Assembly: GCA_014634225.1 (NCBI GenBank)
Contig: BLFN01000347.1
Location: forward strand, 1,039,208-1,051,707
DNA: 12,500 bases
Source of the DNA: Acropora yongei
Taxonomy: Eukaryota; Cnidaria; Anthozoa; Scleractinia; Acroporidae
Direction of reading: 5' to 3'
Part shown: piece after piece, positions 1 to 11,853 of the stretch
How positions within the stretch are numbered: position 1 is the first letter of the stretch
Layout: the number at the start of each line of letters is the position of its first letter
Position numbers and translations under genes: made by a program
Notes under the pieces: model-generated
The model's database searches: none
Seen by the model: only the letters and a program-made list of their open reading frames with translations
Told to the model about the DNA's origin: nothing

Positions 1-169
1 TGCTTTTCTTCCACAATCCCACTGGACTAAAACGATTGGTTCTGTGATCGCCGATTTTGTATCGCTTCCAATTTGAACAACTGTTCCGACGCTTCCCTCG
101 CCTCCATCTTGGTTATTCCACTCCCAGTCGGGGCCGCGAACCACGCGCACTCCAAGGAACTCCATCTTA
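1..169 (-). CDS. MIB/HERC2-domain exon of a mind bomb-like gene (copy A, partial, runs off the left edge)
   Basis: Read on the minus strand, an uninterrupted frame runs from ATG at 165-163 to base 1 (55 codons). It starts MEFLGVRVVRGPDWEWNN and continues with QDGGEGSVGTVVQIG and VLVQWDCGRKA, the MIB/HERC2 domain signature (RGPDWEW, QDGG, VxVQWDxG) of mind bomb E3 ligases. The domain is cut off before its YDLRL-type end. Over the shared part it is about 90% identical to exon 2 of gene C, with a four-residue insertion in the loop before EPIVL. A CAG acceptor at 172-170 would leave T-AAG-ATG, which continues in frame from the open first exon at 4348-4203. The ATG itself also has a strong context (A at -3, G at +4), so it could be a start codon. 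In MIB proteins this domain helps bind Notch ligands (family knowledge). No lesion is seen in the visible part. Confidence 0.85.
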
Positions 170-640
170 CTGCATCAGAACCTAACTGAATAAAATTTAA
201 GTTGAGTTTCGCTTGTGCCGTTGTTTACTTGCATCGTTTCCATTAAACCTACAAATAAGTCTTTAATATAATATAACTATAATTATACCCAAAAAAAAAA
301 TAGGTGCAAAATTCGAGCAGAAATTTTGCCTGGCTTTTCTGCACGAATTTAGGACCATCCTTTGCTCTCGTTGACATCCTTTGGACTGAATTAATTACAT
401 CTTTAACAAGACATTGGTGGATTTGGAAATTATTCACTACTCCCTACCGCCGCGTTAACGAAGGGATTATTTTCATACATCTACCTAAAATACCTTGCTT
501 CCAACATTGGTTGCAAGTTAAAAACAAAGAATGTGATCTCAGAGGAGTTAACATGTCTAAACATGTCCTGGAAGTCTATTCAAGGGGCAAATTTTCAGGC
601 ACCCTTCTTCGCTCAGTAAATTCATTTGTATAATGCGCCC
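170..640. repeat. Paralogous intron tract, homologous to 10825-11290
   Basis: This tract upstream of MIB exon A aligns base by base with the tract upstream of the MIB exon of gene C. Shared landmarks include the TTAGGTTCTGATGCAGTA string next to the exon (minus strand), an A-run at 291-300, the string ttttgcctggcttttct near 330 (also near 10996), gaagtctatt/gaagtctgtt near 570 and 11236, and cgctcagt at 611 and 11274. It is best read as a duplicated intron, not a transposon, because it stays colinear with the exons. The plus-strand open frame in this stretch is not supported as a gene. Confidence 0.8.
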
Positions 641-967
641 TTCAATTCATTGTCTAGCTAGCAGGCTTATGTTGGCGTTCCTTCTGACTGAAAGAAGGTA
701 GTAAAGTATAGCTATCAGTTGTGTTACTGAGAGTCATTCGACGACATTATATAGGAAACGTCAGAAGTTTCTCTAAAACAGCAGCAAGCGTCTTTTTATT
801 TTGGCTTCACACTGTCAAACGAATTATTCAATCAAAATTCCATTCATAACATTTCATTTTTGGTTAATGAAGTTATTGAAGATAACGTTACTATGGAGAA
901 AGAAAAAGAAAAATAAACTGATTTAATTTGCTTTAACTCTTTGTAAACATGCATGCAAAGTAGATTG

Positions 968-975
968 TGACGTCA
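968..975. promoter_or_regulatory. CRE/ATF-type octamer TGACGTCA
   Basis: A perfect TGACGTCA palindrome, the binding consensus of CREB/ATF bZIP proteins, lies in non-coding sequence. A second perfect copy lies 289 bp away. Function is inferred from the motif alone. Confidence 0.25.
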
Positions 976-1256
976 AATCAGGAATAGACCCACTCCAATT
1001 CTGGCTCGGTCGTGAACAAAAGATGTCTGGTTTTTCGCAAGTTTTGAACCCCATAAAATGGCAGGATTTGTTAGAAAAAGGAAACAAAAATGGCCGCGAT
1101 GCGTTTTCGAACCGGTGCAAAGATTCATTTTAGCGAAAAAAATGCTTTAGGGTTAAGGGCACTTTAATTTGATTAAAAGAAAATGTAGGTTTATCGTACA
1201 TTTCAGGATATGAGCGAAAGGGAGAAAACCATTTATTTAATTTCGTCGCCAACTGT

Positions 1257-1264
1257 TGACGTCA
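1257..1264. promoter_or_regulatory. Second CRE/ATF-type octamer TGACGTCA
   Basis: A second perfect TGACGTCA, at the edge of the tract that is shared with the B unit. Two perfect copies within 300 bp are unlikely by chance in sequence this A+T-rich, but occupancy cannot be judged from sequence. Confidence 0.25.
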
Positions 1265-1653
1265 GCAGAAACTGGAACTACCAGTTTTCGTTTTCGATTC
1301 TGTGAAGAGACTGTCCTTACAGATGCAATGCATCGAATTGAGAATTTATTGTATTTGTATGATGCAGTCGTTGAGAGGATAAGATCATCGAGGTCGTTTT
1401 GCTTCGTATACTAATATTTTACACCCGAAGACCGCGGTAAGTAGTGCGGATTAATTTTTTTTTTTATCCTCAGAAAAGGATCATAAGCACGTTACACGAA
1501 CTCGCAAGTAATTCTAAAATATCCTATTCTGTGCAAATAAACTAAGTCGATTAGATGATGAGGACCTCTTTGCAATTTTATCTTGTAATGTGTATTGTTA
1601 AACAAGGTCTGTCAATCGAGCTAATCAATTTATGTTTTTGATATTGGCTTACC

Positions 1654-1745
1654 CTTAGCATCCGCACACTCGCTCTGCTAGTAGCAATGAAGACAGTCAA
1701 AGTCAGTTCCGTCTAAGGCTGTTGCGTAACTGTTCTGCTGCGGTT
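1654..1745 (-). pseudogene. Decayed first exon of the family (copy A)
   Basis: The minus strand over the exon end reads FIATSRASVRML before AG. This aligns with RIVATDRISVWMI at the end of the intact first exon of copy B, and the nucleotide match continues upstream (AGACGGA, GCAGAACAGT). Four lesions are visible: a single-base loss near CTTAGACGG puts TAG/TGA stops in the aligned frames; the beginning of the exon, with its ATG and the QHFxTSV segment, is not found; the donor has changed from AG|GTGAGT to AGGGTAAGC, so the first usable GT is one base later and changes the phase; and an A/T-rich stretch replaces the upstream part. It is a relic, probably skipped as intron sequence in any A/B transcript. 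Confidence 0.65.
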
Positions 1746-2289
1746 AATAAAAAGGAAAAAAAAAGGAGAATTTTCTAGGAGTTTACGTGCACAATAACCC
1801 ATAAGTTGCTCACCAATTAGAAAGTGAGTTTTATCCAAGTTGTTTTATAATTATGGATAACAACGATGTTTCCAAGAAATGCCGGATAATAATTAAAAAT
1901 TCACCGTCGTTGGTCGTAGACTGTCGTTGGTCATAATCACTTCTGATCATTCAAACGTAGTAAATGTAGGTAGAAAAATTAGAAAAACCGTGTTTCAGAT
2001 GAAACCTTTCACTAGGATTTGTGTTTTTCTGTAGAATTAGTGTTGCCCGGTTATTATCGGGCTGAAGGTTCAATTAAGGTCAATTGTATTTTGCAAATTT
2101 CTTGAGCAAACAAATTTCGGAATCTCGACCTACTTTAGGACAGAAAGAAGTTATTCAAAACTCTTGGCGACATTTTTTTTTCTTTCTTGTATTCATTTGC
2201 TGTGTATGGCTTTTTTTCTTCATTGCAACATCGTCACTTTTGTTTTGTTTCCTTGAATACTAAAGTTCTGAATCATTAATGATGTTATC
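1746..2289. other. Relic 5' flank of copy A; no gene
   Basis: No coding frame is supported. The string ctgtcgttggt near 1920 corresponds to 4472 in copy B, the flank upstream of the first exon, so homology to the unit continues, eroded, to about 1950. A 10-bp direct repeat (gtcgttggtc) occurs twice around 1907-1932. The upstream motif block conserved in B and C (4386-4418 and 11819-11853) is not found here, which fits loss of promoter function. Confidence 0.45.
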
Positions 2290-2493
2290 AGCGCAGAACA
2301 GAGCTGATTCTTTTAAAGGCGGTCGTTGTAAAGAATATTTCCATGACTCGTGATTGGCTCTTATTTTTCCTGTGAAAGGTCTAGAATGACTCGTAAATGG
2401 AATTTCCGTAGTAGCTGTGAGGCATGATTTTGCAAAATCATTTTCTATCCCTTTCGGTCCACCGCAAACATTTCGCATTCCAAGAAAATCACT
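2290..2493 (-). pseudogene. Dead MIB/HERC2 exon (copy B)
   Basis: Aligned to the intact copies, the minus strand keeps the flank GGTTCTGATGCA, then the start codon is AGT in place of ATG (2493-2491), followed by DFLGMRNVCGGP against EFLGVLVVRGP. The acceptor CAG of copies A and C reads CAT here. Downstream, PFTGKIRANHESWKYSLQ aligns with WDCGRKAKYRAGVDGKYDLR, but the diagnostic PDWEW, QDGGEG and QWD residues are gone and the middle is poorly aligned. With no start, no acceptor and no core residues it cannot encode a MIB/HERC2 fold, although the frame happens to remain open for 72 codons. It sits inside the inferred 4 kb intron between first exon B and MIB exon A. Confidence 0.75.
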
Positions 2494-2499
2494 TTTAAT

Positions 2500-3779
2500 G
2501 CATCAGAACCAAAGTTCTTCAAGGACACATTGTGTGTCGGTGGCTGGTGTTATTCTTTTTTTGGAATAGCTTTTAAAGGGATGAAGAATGGCGTCTATTG
2601 CAGTAGCATCCTTGGTTGCCGAGTTATTCAAGGTATTGATTTCTTTATACAAATTAGTGGACTTGCCACGTCACGATGTCGACACAAAAGGATGTAAAAT
2701 AACAAAATATGGAATATGTGTGCAGATACCAAGTCTACAAGGTTAAAATTTTTGCAGGGTTAAAGTACTGCAAGAACTAAAGCCTTTATAATAGTGGTTA
2801 TGATGTCACCATAGTAACATACTCGTCAGCAGACCTCTACCTCCCCAAAATGAAAAAGAAAGGGCCTTATTTGTTGCTCCAGAGTCTAAAGGACTTTCGT
2901 ATGCTTGTGCTCTGTAATGTCCATATTCGCTCATACCCATTGAAAGAACGACACGAACAAGAAATACTCCATGAAAAAAAAAAAAAAAAAAACCTCCATA
3001 GTCTCCAAGAGTCAAATGCATAAATTTTTGCAGGCAACCGAAACAACAAAATGCAATGGAACCTTTCACTGCGCCTATTTTCGTAAGCGGTGACCAGCTC
3101 TAATCGCGACCCCCGAAGTAAAACGCCGTTTTAAATGTCACTATCTGATTGAAAGGACTAGAAAGCGATAGTGACCACCATTGCAATCACTAAACTGGAT
3201 TTTTCGAACGACCACTTGAAGAAACTGATCTATGTTCCACACACGTCAACACTTGAACGATAACATACTGCGCTTGAATTCGTTGATAAATATTTTGTCC
3301 TAATTAGATGTGTAGCTGTACGAAAAGAATAGGCTTGAGTCGCCCCATGACTTCTGGGGGAAAACGAGAAATAAATTTTGAGCATTTTTGTAGTAATGTT
3401 GCTCGTTGTTGGAAAGAGACGTTATTAAAGAGAGTTTGGTTGTTGTTACCTTTGTGAAAGTTTAAGGTTATTTCTAACAGTAACACAATTTTGCGAGTTT
3501 AAGATATCTTACTGGCCATGATGAACGAGTCCACTATAATTGCTTGAAAATTTTTGTCGCTTACGAGTGCTTTGACTGTATGTTCAACTTATTGAAGGAA
3601 ACGCTAGTAATAATAATATTAAAAAAAAATAATAATAAAATCGATTAATGATGACATGAAAAAAGAAATCGAAAAAAGGGAAGTCAGGCACAAGAAAATA
3701 GAAGAATATCATTAATTTAAAGAATGATATTTTAAAGATCGAAAAGAGGAAACACGTTTCTCGTCTAACGGCTAATGTT
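2500..3779. other. Non-coding stretch upstream of the dead MIB exon; no gene seen
   Basis: No domain, tRNA or recognised mobile element is seen. A pure A-run of about 18 bases lies at 2974-2991. The minus-strand frame over it owes its six-phenylalanine stretch to this run and is not credible as a protein. AAT/TAAT low-complexity sequence lies at 3605-3642. By position this is the intron of the B unit, enlarged relative to the 784-bp intron of gene C. Confidence 0.4.
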
Positions 3780-4202
3780 AGTGGAAATGGAACCTGTTTC
3801 GCTTTCGATTTTGTCAAGTACGGCTGAACGTGTGCAAAGACAAATATTATTCAACGAGTTCAGAATTTATTTTGCTTATATACTGCAATTGTTAATCGAC
3901 ATCGCTTTGCTTCTTAGCCTTGTTTTCTTCGCTGAGACCCTGTTAGGAACAGCTGAGATAGATCTTTAACAAGCAAGAGAAACGTTGGCGAAAATGTATA
4001 ATTATATAATTGAAAGAAACTCAAAACGCGTACACGGCGTAAACAAGCAGTAATTTCAAATTATGGTACACTGTAGCAGTAGCAAAACGTACTTTGTAGA
4101 AGATTTCGGAATCAAATCGATATCACGGGCCACTTATTAGCTAAATTCACTGCTTCGAATGTCTGCTGTGAATCCAACGAATTAACTTTACATCTTACTC
4201 AC

Positions 4203-4348
4203 CTTATCATCCACACACTTATTCTATCGGTAGCAACGATGCGAATCTCAAAATTAGATCGATCCGTCTGAAGTTTCGCGATAATAAAAATGTCGCTGAC
4301 TGTTTCTCCTTCGACTGAGGTGAAGAAATGCTGCGACAGTAAATTCAT
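4203..4348 (-). CDS. Lineage-specific first coding exon (copy B), function unknown
   Basis: ATG at 4348 begins 48 codons plus two bases, starting MNLLSQHFFTSVEGETVSDI and ending RIVATDRISVWMI, followed by the donor AG|GTGAGTAAG. The first exon of gene C shows the same pattern (MNxLxQHFxTSVxxETV ... SxWM), the same donor and the same phase. Their 30-base length difference is a multiple of three, which supports coding constraint. An in-frame TAA lies 27 to 25 bases before the ATG in both copies, so this Met is the first available. Phase 2 joins in frame to MIB exon A (169-1) across about 4.0 kb. I recognise no domain, signal peptide or membrane segment. What it contributes to the protein is unknown. 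Confidence 0.6.
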
Positions 4349-4376
4349 CGAGTCAATTTTCCTAATGAATATTTAA
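4349..4376 (-). other. Short conserved leader before first exon B
   Basis: TAAATATTCATTAG followed by a purine-rich stretch and GACTC immediately before the ATG is shared with gene C. It carries the upstream in-frame stop codon that fixes the first usable Met. Confidence 0.35.
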
Positions 4377-4418
4377 GTTTTATAGGGTTTTCCCCGGACT
4401 TAATCTCCCGTGATGTAA
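4377..4418 (-). promoter_or_regulatory. Candidate promoter of the A/B gene: TATA-like box plus conserved upstream block
   Basis: Minus strand: ATCACGGGAGATTAAGT, then CCGGGGAAAACCC, then TATAAAAC (4384-4377), 29 bases before the ATG of first exon B. The first two elements recur almost unchanged upstream of gene C, although the flanking sequence there has diverged. GGGGAAAACCC resembles kappaB/NFAT-type sites (known motifs; use here is inference). The TATA box sits so close to the ATG that the start site would fall near the start codon, or the box is not used. Confidence 0.4.
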
Positions 4419-4663
4419 TTGTAGTTTATTTATGAGAAATCTCGATACTATTTCAATCAACTCGCTCACTCTGTCGTTGGTTGAAATTACTTTTTGTTCC
4501 TGAGCTAAAATACTTAGCTAGCAAACGGACAAAACATATTTAGGTGCAAAGTAAAACGATTCGTAAACAATTCTAGATATGTTGTTATGAAGCGTGATTA
4601 TAATAGGCCATCAACTGACCTCGCGCAGGATCAGTTGCAGGTATAATTCTTTCTTTGGTTCTT

Positions 4664-5036
4664 TTTTTTTTTTTTTTATAATTCCTTAAGAATTTGCAAA
4701 ATGCGCACCGGTGGCTCAGTTGGTTGAGCACAGGGTTATCATGCGGGAGGTGGTGACTTCCACTTTGTAACTACATCAGCAAATGGTTAGGCTTTCAAGT
4801 CCTCTCGGATAAGTACTATAAGCCGGAGGTCCCGTCTCACAACTCTTGTTATATAATAACTGTGGGACGTTAAAGAACCAAAACACTCTATTCGTAAAGA
4901 GCAGGGTACGGAGTTCCCGGTGTTGTGGTCTGGCCGCAGTAATTGGTTCATGTTGTTGCGGCATCCCTGAAAGGAAAACTTGGCGAAACTTAACAAACAA
5001 ATGTCATGAAATTGAGAAAATTGAGGTAGCGTAGAT
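4664..5036 (+). mobile_element. tRNA-derived SINE with an internal deletion
   Basis: After a T-run (4664-4678), a tRNA-like head starts near 4704. Box A is visible as GTGGCTCAGTTGG (4711-4723), followed by an anticodon-arm-like region (GCGGGAGGTGGTGAC). The body contains GCAAATGGTTAGGCTTTCAA, CTCTCGGATAAGTACTATAA and GTTCCCGGTGTTGTGGTCTG, which I recall from a SINE family abundant in coral genomes. In that recalled family a GTTCGACTCC-type box B and about 50 more bases follow the head. Here the head jumps from GTGACTTCC to ACTTTGTAAC, so box B is missing and this copy is probably immobile. The 3' boundary is uncertain. Confidence 0.65.
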
Positions 5037-5109
5037 CAAACAGGAAAAAAATTTCCCCTAAATACTTTGGCACATCAAATTTCAGTATAAACTCCTTGTT
5101 CATTCTGGT

Positions 5110-5190
5110 TAATTTATCATTTTATCATTGATATGATTATCATTATCAATATCATCTTTATTATTTTCATTATTTATTGGTATCACAATT
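5110..5190. repeat. Low-complexity ATC/ATT-rich tract
   Basis: Irregular repeats of ATCATT, ATTATC and TTTATT run through this stretch. The isoleucine-rich plus-strand frame over it is a by-product of the composition, not a protein. Confidence 0.6.
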
Positions 5191-5245
5191 ATTCTTTTCT
5201 CCTGAGTCACTATATGTTCTCTTATCATTCATTGCATCACGTGTC

Positions 5246-5320
5246 ATCAGCGCAAAACAGAGGTTATGCCTTTTCTTTTAACTACAAAGAAGATCTGACT
5301 GTAAAGCAAAGAATATTTTA
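5246..5320 (-). other. Fragment resembling the 3' end of the dead MIB exon B (2286-2340)
   Basis: ATCAGCGCAAAACAGAG here matches ATCAGCGCAGAACAGAG at 2287. After gaps, TTCTTTTAA and GTAAAG...AATATTT also match in order. It stops exactly where the inverted SINE pair begins (about 5321). It could be a fourth, SINE-interrupted relic of the unit or a small shared repeat. No matching first half is seen beyond the SINE at 5690. Confidence 0.35.
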
Positions 5321-5422
5321 AGTAAGCCATATGCATGATCATCGCAGTTATGAACGCAATTTAAGCAATTGCGTAGAGAAGCCTGAGAAAGACAGGACTT
5401 CAACGGGGTTTGAACCCGTTAT

Positions 5423-5491
<69 letters not shown>

Positions 5492-5492
5492 G

Positions 5493-5520
<28 letters not shown>
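5321..5520 (-). mobile_element. tRNA-derived SINE, minus orientation (left half of an inverted pair)
   Basis: On the minus strand, 5467-5396 folds as a tRNA-like cloverleaf. The acceptor arms are GGCTTCA/TGAAGTC, the D arm is GCTC...GAGC with box A TAGCTCAGTTGG, and the T arm is ACGGG-TTCAAAC-CCCGT (box B). The anticodon loop CCGGTAT has C where tRNAs have U33, and the stem has an A-C mismatch, so it is a pseudo-tRNA head and not a working gene. A non-tRNA body follows (CTACGCAATTGCTTAAATTG, ACTGCGATGATCAT). Sequence 5468-5520 is a 5' extension (GGGAGCTGGTCATTTGTGAG). I recall this family from coral genomes. Confidence 0.75.
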
Positions 5521-5524
<4 letters not shown>

Positions 5525-5546
5525 CACGGGTTCAAACCCCGTTGAG

Positions 5547-5580
<34 letters not shown>

Positions 5581-5614
5581 TTAAATTGCGTTCATAACTG
5601 CGATGATCATGGCC

Positions 5615-5645
<31 letters not shown>

Positions 5646-5690
5646 TAAACATTTCATGTATCACATGAGTTTCATGAGTGAAAAGGCTAC
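5521..5690 (+). mobile_element. 5'-truncated SINE of the same family, plus orientation (right half of an inverted pair)
   Basis: It begins inside the T arm (CACGGGTTCAAACCCCGTTG), continues through the same body as its partner, and keeps a longer tail (TTTCAAATCCGCAGTTCAAT). About 98 bp (5523-5620) is nearly complementary to 5321-5419. It lacks the D and anticodon arms and therefore box A. The tail fades near 5690. Confidence 0.75.
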
Positions 5691-7859
5691 TCCCCATTGG
5701 TGCTAGAACAATTGAACAATAAAATGCAGAGCCGAGCGAACATTTGGGGAAATAATCTGGATTTCCCTGTTGTTTTAACAGATGGAAACCGAAAAGTCGC
5801 TCAAATCTGCAAGTACCGGATGACCGCCTACAAATAAACTGGGCGCATTCGGTGCGACCGAAAGCTGAGCGATTGACAGGGAACTGAATTTACGATTAGG
5901 ACAAAGGGTGATTCTGCCGACAACGCTTATCATTGCACGGCTTTCCTCTCTTCTCTTCTCCAAACATTTTCTTAAAGTAATATGGCGGGAGCTCGTTCGC
6001 GAGACATTTACAGATATTCGTCAGTTTATTGGACGGCAACCAAATTCGCAGTCTTATCCACCAACTTGATGGCCTTGATGGCAACTTGATGATACTATGT
6101 ACCTACTTTCAAAGTGACTGTCACTTTTTCCAAAGGATTATTCGTGACAGCACTGGATGCCCCCTCAAATTTGCCCAGAACCTGCAACTTGTGATTAAGC
6201 TGCTTTTGGTTTTCTTTTGCGTTTAACGGACTAGTTCGATCTCCTGACAACTCAAGTGAAGTTTTCTGATAATTAAAGAAGCGATAGACTTTCAAACGAT
6301 ACATTAGATCACTAGCTTTACGGAAGGATCCAAGCAAACTGTACCAATATTTACTTATGATGAAGATTAGCCATCAATGCAGAGGCGTTTGCAGACCCGA
6401 AGAATGAATACTAACTGACGCAAGACTTTTAGACTAGGAGGATACAATGTCACACTTAGGGCGTAGGACATACCTAAACACTCACTAATGAATACGAAAT
6501 ATCACCGAGAGCGTGCAAAAACGAAATATCAGCTAAACGTCGTAACGCAGATATTGACATAAAGATAAGTTGACTTTTCACCTAGTAACACGATATTTAA
6601 ATATGCTGGAACAGTGAAACGATTTCCCCCTGGATCGCCGTTATATATACACAGACAAACGTTGTCACTAACCTTGTTAAAACAGATAAACATGATAAGT
6701 TAAGACGTCCAAAAGATCATGGCCTAAAATTATCACTAAAGTTGATAAAACAGCCATCATGCGTAAAAGGGACCCAAAACATTTTGGAATACATTTATGG
6801 CTGAAGTTTCTAAATAGCTGCAAGAAAACGAAGTAAAAAAAATCGTGGCATAGACTAATTCAACGTAGAAATGGCTAAAACGGCCATAAGCAATACGTAA
6901 GCGTCATACGACCGAAAAAGTAGGAACATTTGATTTTTTGTTTTGTTTTTTAGACAAATGTGGCAGGTCGCCGGCTTTTCTACTCAGCACTGACAAGTTT
7001 CATGACAGCTCGGGATCCCATTTTGTAGCACAGACGAGAAGTGCTTTTAAGAAGTGCACTTAAAAGTGCTAATCTGAGTGGGCGATCGAATAATGAGAGT
7101 CAGCGGTTAATTGTCCGAGGGTACTATAGGAGAATAAATCGTTTCAATTCAAGAGCAATATCTTCTCAATATAGTTGTCTCTCATGACTTTTTGCCAATA
7201 CTAGGCGGGCATATACAGGTAAGGCTTCTTGGGAGATGTGAATTTCAGCTATATGGTTGTCTGAAAAATAGGTTATATTAATCAATTAAAGCCGAACATA
7301 TCGGTCACGAGACAAAGAACTGCAAGAGTTTCCTGGTAAAGCAAAGGGTGTATTAGAGGAGAGACTCATTTCATAGGGCTTTTCCAATAAATTGTATTGG
7401 CATTCCAAACAACGCTTTAATCGAGGTGCGCATTCTGAAAAAGAAAAGAGCAAAGTCTTAGTTTTAATAAATCGATGATTTTTAAGTCAATTCACGGTGG
7501 ACGTGTTTTCTTGCGAGAATGATTATGTCCCAAACAAATTCCCGGAGGACCTTGCTGCTGGTAAATATATATTTTCGTTTCGTAAACCAATACAGTTCTA
7601 CTGGTCATGCCAGTGAAAATTCTCTAAAGGGAGGTTGGGGGTCAGGTGGCCTTGCACACTATGCCTTCAACTTCAAGCAGATGGGGCAGACACCTAAAAG
7701 AGACAGTCCTTTAAGTCGACCTCCACCTCACAAACTCTTCAATTAAAGAAACATAATCTACTGTCCAATCGATCAACAAAAGCGTCTTCAAAGGACAATG
7801 CATATGAAGAAACCAAAAATCACAAAGTGAATGGCTGAAACACAAGAGAAATACACCTA
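5691..7859. other. Intergenic stretch downstream of gene C; no supported gene
   Basis: Searched for the missing MIB repeats, ankyrin repeats and RING of gene C; nothing recognisable is seen on the minus strand. Local structures are short: the palindrome AAAGTGACTGTCACTTT near 6110-6126, an imperfect inverted repeat AGTGCTTTTAAG/CTTAAAAGTGCT near 7040-7070, and a pyrimidine tract at 5941-5961. Minus-strand ATTAAA hexamers at 7463-7468 and 7416-7421 could serve as poly(A) signals for gene C, but this is unproven. A 14-base copy of the exon 5 acceptor edge occurs near 7709-7722. Confidence 0.45.
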
Positions 7860-11784
<3,925 letters not shown>

Positions 11785-11818
11785 AGAGTCTATTCTTCTA
11801 ATGAATATTTAGAATTCA

Positions 11819-11853
11819 CGGGGTTTTCCCGGCACTTAATCTCCCGTGATGTG
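11819..11853 (-). promoter_or_regulatory. Candidate promoter block of gene C
   Basis: Minus strand: ATCACGGGAGATTAAGT, then GCCGGGAAAACCCCG, 35-70 bases before the exon 1 ATG. It is shared almost exactly with 4386-4418, while surrounding bases differ more, which suggests constraint. GGGAAAACCCC is close to kappaB/NFAT-type sites. Unlike copy B there is no TATAAAA; TAAATATT occupies that region. Confidence 0.4.

Larger units (their letters stand above)
641..1653. other. Intron or intergenic stretch between copies; no gene seen
   Basis: No domain-bearing frame or recognisable RNA gene is seen. Bases 641-1240 have no obvious counterpart in the gene C unit. From about 1240 the sequence becomes alignable, at low identity, with 3780-4200 (for example ttttcgattctgtg near 1290 against tttcgattttgtc near 3802, and gaatttatt near 1342 and 3863). 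This shows it belongs to the duplicated unit upstream of the A exon. Two perfect TGACGTCA octamers fall here. Confidence 0.5.
3780..4655. repeat. Paralogous 5' block of copy B, homologous to 11280-12130 and weakly to 1240-1945
   Basis: The block contains the first exon and upstream region of copy B. Against gene C it matches at gacatcgctttgcttcttag (3899; 11300), at the upstream motif block (4386-4418; 11819-11853), at taggtgcaaa...acgattcgtaa (4541; 12005) and at ggatcagt near 4629 and 12106. It ends near 4655, just before a long T-run and a SINE. Gene C lacks about 60 bases present here near 3840-3898. This is segmental duplication of a gene 5' end, not a transposon. Confidence 0.75.

Noticed and set aside
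304..633. 109-codon plus-strand open frame
   Set aside because: It lies in the duplicated intron tract; the corresponding frame in 10980-11270 is different in length and broken, and no motif is seen.
923..1120. 65-codon minus-strand frame with several cysteines
   Set aside because: Cysteine spacing matches no finger I know, no splice context is apparent, and no paralogous counterpart is found in gene C.
2806..3069. 87-codon minus-strand frame
   Set aside because: Driven by an 18-base A-run that encodes phenylalanines; no motif.
3584..3969. Hydrophobic minus- and plus-strand frames around 3584-3969 as membrane proteins
   Set aside because: The F/L/Y-rich translation comes from AAT/TTA-rich DNA and the frames are not kept in the paralogous C tract.
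5396..5467. A functional tRNA gene (minus strand; loop would read GGT)
   Set aside because: The cloverleaf is good, but position 33 is C, the anticodon stem has a mismatch, and a SINE body follows directly; a partial inverted copy sits next to it.
6095..6337. 80-codon minus-strand frame as a possible downstream exon of gene C
   Set aside because: No resemblance to MIB repeats, ankyrin or RING; length is unremarkable for A+T-rich DNA.
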